The notes under the pieces are model-generated. The model saw nothing but the letters and a program-made list of their open reading frames with translations. It made no database searches and had not been told where the DNA came from. Shown one piece after another: positions 13,804 to 20,242 of a DNA stretch of 20,242 nt. How positions within the stretch are numbered: the first letter of the stretch is position 1; each line of letters begins with the position of its first letter. The stretch is taken from positions 1 to 20,242 of the forward strand of contig JBMOLC010000007.1 in assembly GCA_049324215.1 (NCBI GenBank), given 5' to 3'. This stretch comes from JBMOLC01 sp049324215 (lineage in GTDB: Bacteria; Patescibacteriota; Microgenomatia; UBA8517). Both the position numbers and the translations under genes were made by a program.

Positions 13804-14154
13804 TTAAAAACTACCCACCAAGAGTATTATTTTAAGAGTCGTAATCACTGCAAAAAAAGAGGTACCTATCCCGGCCAGGACCAAAACTTTTTTGAAAAAC
13901 TCGTCTGCGAACAGATAAGAAAGGAGGCTATTAACGACGATAATCAGGAAAGAGAGGCTGGCGGGGATAACCAGGAAAATACTTTTGACGAGTTGCTGTT
14001 CGCCTTCGGCTAGGCCGTAAAAAAGCGGAACCTCGGGGGGGAGAAAGGATAGAACTCCCAAAACACCCAGGATGGTGAGAAAATTGATTAGGAGGGAGGC
14101 AAAAACATAAGTCCTAAAAGGCAGGGTTTTGATTTCGATTGCGGTTTTGCCCAT
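13804..14154 (-). CDS. Small membrane protein of unknown function
   Basis: 116 residues with three predicted membrane helices (about 17-38, 57-80 and 90-114). The first loop contains LPPEVPLFYGLAEGEQQLV, which reminds me of the P.VPl.yg...G.qli loops of DUF1648-like membrane proteins, but I cannot assign a family. It sits 12 bases after the second GT39-type gene and four bases before the PNPT gene, so it is almost certainly cotranscribed with lipid-linked sugar genes. A partner or accessory role for those enzymes is plausible, not shown. Confidence 0.75.
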   Translation of the reverse strand: MGKTAIEIKTLPFRTYVFASLLINFLTILGVLGVLSFLPPEVPLFYGLAEGEQQLVKSIFLVIPASLSFLIIVVNSLLSYLFADEFFKKVLVLAGIGTSFFAVITTLKIILLVGSF

Positions 14155-14166
14155 GGGCGCCCAATT

Positions 14167-15648
14167 TTATCTTACTACCCCTGTCCTGCGCCAGATTTCG
14201 GCTCCGTCGATGTCCGAGATTAAGAGGTAGGATTTCCTCAAGAGGGGCAGAACTTGGGGAAAGGGTTGAGAGCCGGGTAGGAAAATAATGAACTTCGGAG
14301 GATTCTTTTCAAGAATTTTAAGCTCCTCTTCTTTCGAGGAAAAATCAGTGATGTGGTAGTCGGCAACATACTTGCCTGGGGGGAGTCTCCTGGCGAGGGC
14401 ATAGACCAAAGACGATTCTGGTCCCCAAACAAAAATTTTCTCGTTGGGGCGGGTGGAGTTGATGATAAAGTCGGCAACCTGGTAGCCTCGAGGCACGTGT
14501 CTGCCGAAGCTCGTCAAATAGGCTTCCTTTGAGGTCTGCCCCAGGGCAAATTTCAGGAACCTGAGGTAGTAAGCCGAGGTTGGGTAGTACCAGAATTTGT
14601 AGTAAAAGGGCACAAAGAAAACTAAGGCGAGAGGAATAATCGTCAAGGACTGCTCGAGGGTTTTTTCGCTAATAAGAATTGCAAAAAGAAAAGAAATGGG
14701 GGCGATGACCTGCAGGAGATAGTGAGGATAGGGTCTTTCGGATAAGGTGACCGCAAAAAGACCAAAAAGAACCCAGATAGTAAGAAAGATAAATTTAGGC
14801 GAAAGCTTGGCGCGCTTAACGAAAAGAAGCCAGAGCCCAACCAGGGCGACCCCTGCCCGAATCAAAAAAGGTAAGTTTCGGGCTAAGAAGGGCTTAGCCA
14901 CGTCCCCTGGTCGCCAGCTAGACAAGTAGCCGATGTTTTGCAGGAAGGCAGCCTCGATGTAGTCTTTCAAGGCCCCAGCCAGGATAGACCAAACCAGGGT
15001 CAGGATAATTGGCACTAGGAATCCAGAGACTAAATAAACCGACCGCCTGAGAGTTATTTTCAGATCTTCCTTGGTGGTTCCTGCGGTAATCAGCCAATAG
15101 GCGATGATTACGGGCAGGTCGAAGGCCGCAGGGACCTTAAAAAGCGCGGCCATTCCCAAGAGGGTGCCGGCGGCAAAAATATTTTTGGGTTTTAAAGTTT
15201 TGCTAAAAAGAATCAGAAATGCCGCAATAATTGGGCCAATCATAAAGATCTCGGCATTGGCGATATTTCCTTCTAAAAGAGGCAGGGTGGTAAGTAAGGC
15301 AAAGATGATGGCTGCGGCCTTTTGCAGCTTGGCTTTGGCTGGGAAGAGAGTCTGGGAAAGTCTCCAGAAAAGGATGATGGTGGCTAGGTTCCAAAAGGCG
15401 AGGATGGCCTTGAACCAGAAGACGTTTCCAGCCAGAGCCGCCAAAAGGTAAAGCAGTGGAGGCTTGTTGTCATAGACCTCTTTATAAAGCGTCAAGCCTT
15501 GCCGGATGCCCTCTCCCAGGGTGAGGTAAATCATCTCGTCCCCATAAGAGAAGGGTTCGAAAAAGGACGGGATGCGCAGGATGAGGGTAACGCTAAGGAG
15601 GATGAGTATCCAATTGGGCAGGTGAAGTTTAGCGATTAGGCTTTTCAT
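14167..15648 (-). CDS. GT39-type (PMT/ArnT-like) polytopic glycosyltransferase
   Basis: 493 residues. A first membrane helix (about 12-30) leads to the extracytoplasmic loop with the catalytic-type acidic pair in YGDEMIYLTLGEGIRQGLTLY and then KPPLLYLL, the classic start of GT-C enzymes of the PMT family. About ten more helices follow, and a soluble C-terminal domain (about 385-493). These enzymes use polyprenyl-phosphate sugars and transfer them outside the membrane. The reading frame opens at a TTG (15666), but the ATG at 15648 overlaps the stop of the upstream gene as ATGA, so it is chosen. It is the second gene of the operon. Confidence 0.82.
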   Translation of the reverse strand: MKSLIAKLHLPNWILILLSVTLILRIPSFFEPFSYGDEMIYLTLGEGIRQGLTLYKEVYDNKPPLLYLLAALAGNVFWFKAILAFWNLATIILFWRLSQTLFPAKAKLQKAAAIIFALLTTLPLLEGNIANAEIFMIGPIIAAFLILFSKTLKPKNIFAAGTLLGMAALFKVPAAFDLPVIIAYWLITAGTTKEDLKITLRRSVYLVSGFLVPIILTLVWSILAGALKDYIEAAFLQNIGYLSSWRPGDVAKPFLARNLPFLIRAGVALVGLWLLFVKRAKLSPKFIFLTIWVLFGLFAVTLSERPYPHYLLQVIAPISFLFAILISEKTLEQSLTIIPLALVFFVPFYYKFWYYPTSAYYLRFLKFALGQTSKEAYLTSFGRHVPRGYQVADFIINSTRPNEKIFVWGPESSLVYALARRLPPGKYVADYHITDFSSKEEELKILEKNPPKFIIFLPGSQPFPQVLPLLRKSYLLISDIDGAEIWRRTGVVR

Positions 15649-16910
15649 CGGTTTTTCGTTAGCCAAATGACCTTAAGAGAATCAAAGACCTTTTCCTCTT
15701 TTTTAGTATAGCTAGCGATTGTGATCTCCTCAACTGGCCCGCTGGTAATAACTCCCACCCGGTTTACTTTCTTAGGCAGGGTTTCGATAACATCCTCGGG
15801 TGCCATCAGGGCAGTGCCCACAAAAAACGGCAACTTGTCGCGCCCCGCCGGTACATACAAGGGGGCGGGGATTCCATAGTATTTTGCCTCCCAGAGATGG
15901 TGGGCAGTCGAATTCCAGTTGATGATTAGGTCGTCTCCGCGCCTGACTTCTTTGACATAGGCCGCAAGCTCCCTAAAGGGTCTTTTGCTAGGATTGGTAA
16001 AGTAAATAGAATCGATTAAGAGGAACGCTCCCAGAACCACGGCCATTAAGATATTGGCGACAGGCCTTCTTTGGCTAGCTGCCAGAAGCATGGCGGCAGG
16101 TATCGTGTAGATTAAGTATCTGTCAAAAAAAATGGGGGTGAATTTTTGCGAGACGCCCCAGGCCAAAAATATGGGCAGGGTTGCCCAGAGAATTAAGATA
16201 AGAGACTTTTTAAAATCTTTAGCCCAGTTTCTTATAAGGAGCAGAATTAAGCTCAAATTGAGGTATTTAACAAAGAGAGTTATCAGGTCTTTGCTGGTTG
16301 GTCTTCCCAACCAAAAACCTTCACCTACCAATTTGGTCTGGTTATATAAAGGTATCAGCCAGGGAGAATAAAGGAGGAGAACGACCAAGAAAGATTTAAG
16401 CATGGTAAGGGCCAGTTTTTTCTTGCCGGTGGTATATTCCTTGAGAAAGACGAGGCCTTGGACAAAGAAAGCAAAGAACGCGTAGTGTTGGGCATAAAGC
16501 GCCAAGGTCGTGGCGATGACGTAAAAGCTCCACCTTCTTTTTAGGAAAAAGTAAAAAGAGGCGGTCGTAGTTGCCACCAAAAGCGAGTACATCCTGCCCT
16601 CAAACCCATAAGCAAAGAGGAATGGATTAAGGAGAGTCAGGAGCGCGGCGAATGTGGCGGTCTTTTTATCCCAGAGATACTCCCCGATTTTATAGACAAA
16701 GTAGACAGTAACTAGCAGGAGGATAAAAGTCAAAAGGCGGATAGCGACCTCGCTTGAGCCAAAAAGTCTGAACCAGAGATTCTCCAGGATATTAAAAAGA
16801 GGCGGATGGGGCTCTTGGAGCGAGATTTTGATTATTTCAGGAATTGACTTTGAGGAAAGAATGGCGGAGAAGGCCTCGTCTCCCCAAAGACTGGCGCTAA
16901 ATTGATTCAT
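15645..16910 (-). CDS. GT39-type polytopic glycosyltransferase lacking the first membrane helix
   Basis: 421 residues. The acidic motif LWGDEAF lies at residues 8-14 and EPHPPLFNIL at about 33-42, both typical of GT-C enzymes of the PMT/ArnT type. In relatives one membrane helix precedes this loop; here only seven residues do. The frame upstream of 16910 is open for about 18 codons but contains no ATG, GTG or TTG, so the short form is the only standard start. About nine further helices and a small C-terminal domain follow. Without the first helix the catalytic loop would not be placed outside by the usual topology, so the gene may be truncated, or its start may be non-standard. It is the first gene of the five-gene operon and overlaps the next by four bases. 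Confidence 0.8.
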   Translation of the reverse strand: MNQFSASLWGDEAFSAILSSKSIPEIIKISLQEPHPPLFNILENLWFRLFGSSEVAIRLLTFILLLVTVYFVYKIGEYLWDKKTATFAALLTLLNPFLFAYGFEGRMYSLLVATTTASFYFFLKRRWSFYVIATTLALYAQHYAFFAFFVQGLVFLKEYTTGKKKLALTMLKSFLVVLLLYSPWLIPLYNQTKLVGEGFWLGRPTSKDLITLFVKYLNLSLILLLIRNWAKDFKKSLILILWATLPIFLAWGVSQKFTPIFFDRYLIYTIPAAMLLAASQRRPVANILMAVVLGAFLLIDSIYFTNPSKRPFRELAAYVKEVRRGDDLIINWNSTAHHLWEAKYYGIPAPLYVPAGRDKLPFFVGTALMAPEDVIETLPKKVNRVGVITSGPVEEITIASYTKKEEKVFDSLKVIWLTKNR

Positions 16911-16923
16911 GGCAGATAGATTC

Positions 16924-16929
16924 AGTTTA
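16924..16929 (-). promoter_or_regulatory. Possible -10 box (TAAACT) of the glycan operon
   Basis: TAAACT on the minus strand ends 13 bases before the ATG at 16910. A TTGGCA lies 15 bases upstream of it (16945-16950), shorter than the ideal spacing. It is back to back with the plus-strand -10 box of the epimerase-like gene. Confidence 0.4.
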
Positions 16930-16932
16930 GCA

Positions 16933-16938
16933 TATAAT
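16933..16938 (+). promoter_or_regulatory. -10 box (TATAAT) of the UDP-glucuronate decarboxylase-like gene
   Basis: A perfect TATAAT ends 11 bases before the ATG at 16950, leaving a leader of only about four or five bases and no Shine-Dalgarno. No good -35 is visible. Confidence 0.55.
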
Positions 16939-16949
16939 AAGCCCTGCCA

Positions 16950-17888
16950 ATGGCAAAAATTGCATTAGTTACGGGTGGGGCTGGCTTCATCGGTTCGCAC
17001 CTCTGCGACCTTCTAGTTAAAAGAGGTCTTGCGGCGATTTGCGTTGACAATTTGATTACGGGAACTAGGGAAAACATTAGACACCTTAGGGGAGTCAAGA
17101 ATTTTAGCTTCTTAGAAAAAGACGTAGCCAAAGATAGACTGGATGTTAAAGGGCTTGATTATATTTTCCATTTGGCCTCGCCGGCCTCCCCAATCGATTA
17201 TCAAAACCACCCCCAAGAAACTGCACTAACAAATTCCCTGGGGACACTTAAAATGCTTGAACTTGCCAAAAGAACCGGCGCCAAGTTTCTTTTGGCTTCA
17301 ACTTCCGAAGTCTATGGCGACCCCAAAGAGCATCCCCAGAAAGAAAGTTATTGGGGCAACGTTAATTCCTTTGGCCCGAGGGCCTGTTATGACGAGTCCA
17401 AGCGTTTTGCCGAGACCTTGGTTTATATCTACCTTCATAAATACGGAATAGATGCCAGAATTGTCAGAATCTTTAATACTTATGGACCGAGGATGCAAAA
17501 AGACGACGGCCGGGCAGTCTCTAATTTTATTAATCAAGCCCTGGCTGGGGAAAACCTGACCATAAACGGCAAAGGTAACCAAACCCGCTCTTTTTGCTAT
17601 GTCTCCGACTTGGTGTCAGGGATTTATAAAGCCATGTTTGCAGACAAAACCAAAGGGGAAATTTTCAACTTGGGGAATCCCGACGAATACCGAATTATTG
17701 ATCTGGCAAAAAAGATTCTGAAGCTTGTCGGTGGGAAGTCACAAATTTCTTTCGGTCCTTATCCCGAGGACGATCCCCAGAGAAGAAAACCCGACATTTC
17801 CAAAGCCAAGAGAGTTTTAGGCTGGCAACCCAAAATTTCAGTGGATGAGGGGTTACAAAAAACAATTGCTTACTACAAAAGCATTTAA
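16950..17888 (+). CDS. NAD-dependent epimerase/dehydratase, UDP-glucuronate decarboxylase-like (UDP-xylose synthase)
   Basis: 312 residues, a short-chain dehydrogenase fold. The NAD-binding TGGAGFIG is at 8-15; the catalytic triad region has STSEVYGDPKEHPQKESYWG (T118, S119, E120) and Y147-xxx-K151 in ACYDESKR. The stretch with VRIFNTYGPRM, then DGRAVSNFI and TRSFCYVSDLV, closely follows UXS enzymes that convert UDP-glucuronate to UDP-xylose. The transmembrane region of animal UXS is absent, as in bacterial forms. Related dTDP-glucose dehydratases are less likely because of the WGNVN and ACYDE signature. It diverges from the glycan operon and could supply a UDP-pentose to it. The start follows a TATAAT box by 11 bases. 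Its stop interlocks with that of the GT2 gene. Confidence 0.85.
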   Translation: MAKIALVTGGAGFIGSHLCDLLVKRGLAAICVDNLITGTRENIRHLRGVKNFSFLEKDVAKDRLDVKGLDYIFHLASPASPIDYQNHPQETALTNSLGTLKMLELAKRTGAKFLLASTSEVYGDPKEHPQKESYWGNVNSFGPRACYDESKRFAETLVYIYLHKYGIDARIVRIFNTYGPRMQKDDGRAVSNFINQALAGENLTINGKGNQTRSFCYVSDLVSGIYKAMFADKTKGEIFNLGNPDEYRIIDLAKKILKLVGGKSQISFGPYPEDDPQRRKPDISKAKRVLGWQPKISVDEGLQKTIAYYKSI

Positions 17889-19372
17889 ACCTTCTCTGTC
17901 ACCTTGTATTCGAGGTATTTGCCCAACATGAGGCGCGTGTGGGCGTCCAGGCCCGGAAGGGCAGAAAAGAAAAAGCCGGCAATGGGCATGAAGACAAACT
18001 CTAAGGGGGTCAAGATTGCCTTCCACAAAGGATAACCGAGGGGCCTTTTGGGTTTATTGAGGTTGTCGATAATGATTATTATTACCAGGAAGGTAAGAGC
18101 AGCGGTCAAGACGAGAGAGGAAAGTCTGGGAACAGTGTAACCCAGGGCGGTCCTGCCGAAAGCCGGATTTAAGAGCACGGGGATGGTCAGTCCAAGAGTA
18201 ATAATAAACCAATTGACCGGCCAGAGGAAGTGGGCCCAAAGGACGAAGAAAAGTCTCATGGTTTTATCCCAAAAATTAATTCCTCTGGTCAAGAAATAAT
18301 TCTTGATTATCCAAGGATCATCCGAGACTCCCCAGGCCCAGCGTTTGTATTGCTCGTACTGGTTTTTGAATGTTTTCCAGACGGTGGTTGATTTTGCCGC
18401 GTCGGCGTGAATTGGGAGGTAGATTGGCTCAACCTCGACGCCACCCATTTTGTAATAGGCCTTGAAAAATATCCCCCAGTCTTCGGGGATTTTGTCGGGG
18501 TCCCAATAACCGACTTCATCAAGAAGCTTAAAAGAAAGGGAGTAATTCTGGGCGTTTATCAACCTATCGCGTCTTGAAAGCATCGATAAATTCCAGATGG
18601 TTGAAAACGTATTGGTCACGCGGGTGACGGTGGGAAGTTCCCAGATATTGTTGTAGAACATCACCGCGGGCTGCCAGAAATATCTGTATCTTTCGGGATT
18701 ATCTAAAAACTTGAAGGTTAAATAAGAGAAGTGTTTGGGGTGGTATTTGTGGTCGGCATCGCTCGAGGTGACCGTTAGGTAATTGATATCCATTCCTTCT
18801 GTCTCGACCAGCTTCTTCTTGACCCAGATGGCTGCATAGCGCTCGTTAGAAGCCTTGCCGGAAACTTCGCCTGGGATAAGCGTATGGACAGAGATAAAAA
18901 GGTTCGCAAAAGTTTTGCCGAACTTGGCCGTGAGTACTTTTACCTTCGCCAGCCTTTCGACCCCTGATTCCCTTTCCTCCATTGCCAAAACTACTGTCAG
19001 TTGTTTCTGGGGTAAATCCTGTCTGGCCAAAGAAGCAAGCGTCCTTTCGAGAATATAGAGCGGTTCTTTATAAGTGGGGATTATTATAACGTGGTGGACC
19101 CTTTCCCAGTCGGGAAAACTTTTTAAGTCTCCCAGCCAATCATAATTTGTTGAAGCCTGAATCTTTAGATGGGAAAAAATTGCCGAGACCGCAATTTGGA
19201 AGGATTGGTAAAACCAGTAGATATTAAAAAGAAGAACAAAATAGGCAACGACATTGGGAATAATAAGAATTCCCCAGTAGGGAAAAAGAATGAGGTTCCA
19301 AGAGACAAAGCCGGGGAGAATTTCCAAGAGACGGTGGGTGGTCTTGTCGTGTCGAATAAAGAAATCGCGCAT
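17885..19372 (-). CDS. GT2 family membrane glycosyltransferase
   Basis: 495 residues. Two N-terminal helices (about 22-64) lead to a cytoplasmic GT-A domain: VIIIPTYKEP at about 95-104, ASNERYAAI at 174-182, the metal-binding DAD at 205-207 within TSSDADHKYHP, the catalytic-type ED pair at 297-298 (PEDWG), and QYKRW at 341-345. Three or four C-terminal helices follow. This is the layout of processive synthases (cellulose/hyaluronan type) and of polyprenyl-phosphate sugar synthases; the acceptor is not readable. It starts three bases after the metG stop without its own Shine-Dalgarno and so is likely translated by coupling. It overlaps the convergent UXS-like gene by four bases. Confidence 0.85.
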   Translation of the reverse strand: MRDFFIRHDKTTHRLLEILPGFVSWNLILFPYWGILIIPNVVAYFVLLFNIYWFYQSFQIAVSAIFSHLKIQASTNYDWLGDLKSFPDWERVHHVIIIPTYKEPLYILERTLASLARQDLPQKQLTVVLAMEERESGVERLAKVKVLTAKFGKTFANLFISVHTLIPGEVSGKASNERYAAIWVKKKLVETEGMDINYLTVTSSDADHKYHPKHFSYLTFKFLDNPERYRYFWQPAVMFYNNIWELPTVTRVTNTFSTIWNLSMLSRRDRLINAQNYSLSFKLLDEVGYWDPDKIPEDWGIFFKAYYKMGGVEVEPIYLPIHADAAKSTTVWKTFKNQYEQYKRWAWGVSDDPWIIKNYFLTRGINFWDKTMRLFFVLWAHFLWPVNWFIITLGLTIPVLLNPAFGRTALGYTVPRLSSLVLTAALTFLVIIIIIDNLNKPKRPLGYPLWKAILTPLEFVFMPIAGFFFSALPGLDAHTRLMLGKYLEYKVTEKV

Positions 19373-19375
19373 AAT

Positions 19376-20242
19376 CTAGGCTAGACGTGGGAACAAAGGA
19401 CGAGCCGATTTAATTTTAGGACCAGCAAACTGATTTTCAATTTTTTCGGCCGTTTCGGGAAGAAATGGTTTCAAATTGTAGGCGATGTCTCTTATGTTTG
19501 AAACAAAAAGATTCAATGATAACTCTAAGCCTTTTTTGTCTTCTATGCTCCAGGGCTTCCTCTCATTTATTAGTTGATCTAGCCATTTTATGCCCCACTT
19601 TACGTCGCGGCCCCAAATGTGATTTAAGGCTTTAGCAAAGTCATAATTTTGCAAAGACCTTTCCACTGATTGTTTTAGAGTTTGTCGAGTTGGCCCAATT
19701 TCTATGTCAGCATTTTCGCAGAGTTTTGAGACTCTCGAGACTAAATTCCCCAGCCCATTAGCCAAGTCGGCATTATAGACCTCTTTAGACTTTTCCTCTG
19801 TATAGTCTCCGTCCCCATGGGCTGGGATTTCCCTCAATAGATAATAGCGGAGAGCATCAGTTCCGTATTTTTTAACCTGCTCAAAGGGATCGACAGCATT
19901 GCCTAAACTCTTACTTATTTTTTGGCCACCACTAGTGACATAGCCATGGATAAAAATAGTCGTTGGGATTGGGAGATTTGCGCTTTTAAGCATCACCGGC
20001 CAGTAGATAGCATGGAATCTTGAGATTCCTTTTCCGATCACGTGGATGCGGTTTGGATTTTCAACCCAAAATTTTTTGAAAAGTTCGCCCTCTTTGGCAT
20101 AATCAAGTGCTGTTATATAGTTTGCCAAGGCGTCGTACCAAACGTAAATTATTTGGTCAGGGTCGTTCGGTACGGGGACTCCCCAGTTATGGGCTCTTTC
20201 TCTGGTTCTTGAAATAGAAAAATCTTTTAGCCCTCGTTTGAT
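19376..20242 (-). CDS. metG: Methionyl-tRNA synthetase (C-terminal part, 5' end beyond the window)
   Basis: 288 codons to the stop are present; the frame runs open to the window edge (GLKDFSISRT near the edge, then WGVPVPNDPDQIIYVWYDAL). The class I signature appears as KISKS (residues 108-112 of this fragment), a variant of KMSKS, within SGGQKISKSLGNAVDP. The helical anticodon-binding domain follows (about 165-275), with no C-terminal EMAP/Trbp111 tRNA-binding domain, so the protein ends short, as in compact MetRS forms. The enzyme charges tRNA-Met in the cytoplasm. It precedes the GT2 gene by three bases, an unusual housekeeping and glycan gene pairing. Confidence 0.95.
   Translation of the reverse strand: MKRGLKDFSISRTRERAHNWGVPVPNDPDQIIYVWYDALANYITALDYAKEGELFKKFWVENPNRIHVIGKGISRFHAIYWPVMLKSANLPIPTTIFIHGYVTSGGQKISKSLGNAVDPFEQVKKYGTDALRYYLLREIPAHGDGDYTEEKSKEVYNADLANGLGNLVSRVSKLCENADIEIGPTRQTLKQSVERSLQNYDFAKALNHIWGRDVKWGIKWLDQLINERKPWSIEDKKGLELSLNLFVSNIRDIAYNLKPFLPETAEKIENQFAGPKIKSARPLFPRLA

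Noticed and set aside
5362..15647. Possible recoding of UGA as glycine, known from some CPR groups
   Set aside because: Well-placed genes end in TGA at 5362-5364, 8045-8047 and 15645-15647 at sensible family lengths, and no in-frame TGA interrupts a conserved domain.

Overview
The window looks like a bacterial chromosome segment from the Candidate Phyla Radiation (Patescibacteria), most likely a Microgenomates-type lineage. This is inferred from gene content: a VanW/YoaR-like anchored protein, a membrane-anchored solute-binding protein without transporter genes, a nucleotidyltransferase with a FYHDIFDYPLT start, very compact spacing with many short overlaps, and polytopic GT39-type glycosyltransferases beside PNPT and UbiA enzymes. 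UGA is used as a stop (for example 5362-5364, 8045-8047, 15645-15647), so it does not use the UGA=Gly code of Gracilibacteria/SR1. No phage, IS, integrase or CRISPR signal was seen.

Layout. 1-795 (minus): the start of tsaD and a DedA-family membrane protein. 796-1303: a poorly understood stretch with a possible small gene and a GC-rich hairpin. 1304-3076 (minus): VanW-like protein, divergent from 3114-5364 (plus), an anchored family 1 solute-binding protein overlapping a nucleotidyltransferase-fold protein. 5361-7379 (plus): groES-groEL behind a strong promoter with an embedded CIRCE operator, so HrcA heat-shock control is predicted. 7411-10032 (plus): an AT-richer group holding a candidate toxin-antitoxin pair (45-residue basic protein plus PIN nuclease), a Gre-like protein, an MTH1-like Nudix hydrolase, an AlkA-like DNA glycosylase and a second Nudix hydrolase. 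10013-10870 (minus): an M23 endopeptidase, two tandem intrinsic terminators and tRNA-Cys. 10979-11815 (plus): an anchored PEGA/SH3b protein.

11812-16910 (minus) is a five-gene membrane and glycan operon: two GT39-type transferases, a small membrane protein, a PNPT-superfamily enzyme and a UbiA enzyme resembling decaprenyl-phosphate phosphoribosyltransferase. A UDP-glucuronate decarboxylase-like gene (16950-17888, plus) diverges from it, and a GT2 glycosyltransferase (17885-19372) follows metG (partial, 19376-20242) on the minus strand. Together these suggest lipid-linked sugar synthesis and surface polysaccharide assembly.

Two themes recur. Many genes carry a -10 hexamer only about 7-13 nt before the start codon and lack a Shine-Dalgarno, which points to leaderless or near-leaderless mRNAs. 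Convergent genes end in interlocked or overlapping stops with no terminator between them. The observations most worth a second look are the PNPT enzyme lacking usual acidic motif residues, the toxin-antitoxin candidate, the M23 gene behind two terminators, and the unexplained 796-1360 stretch.
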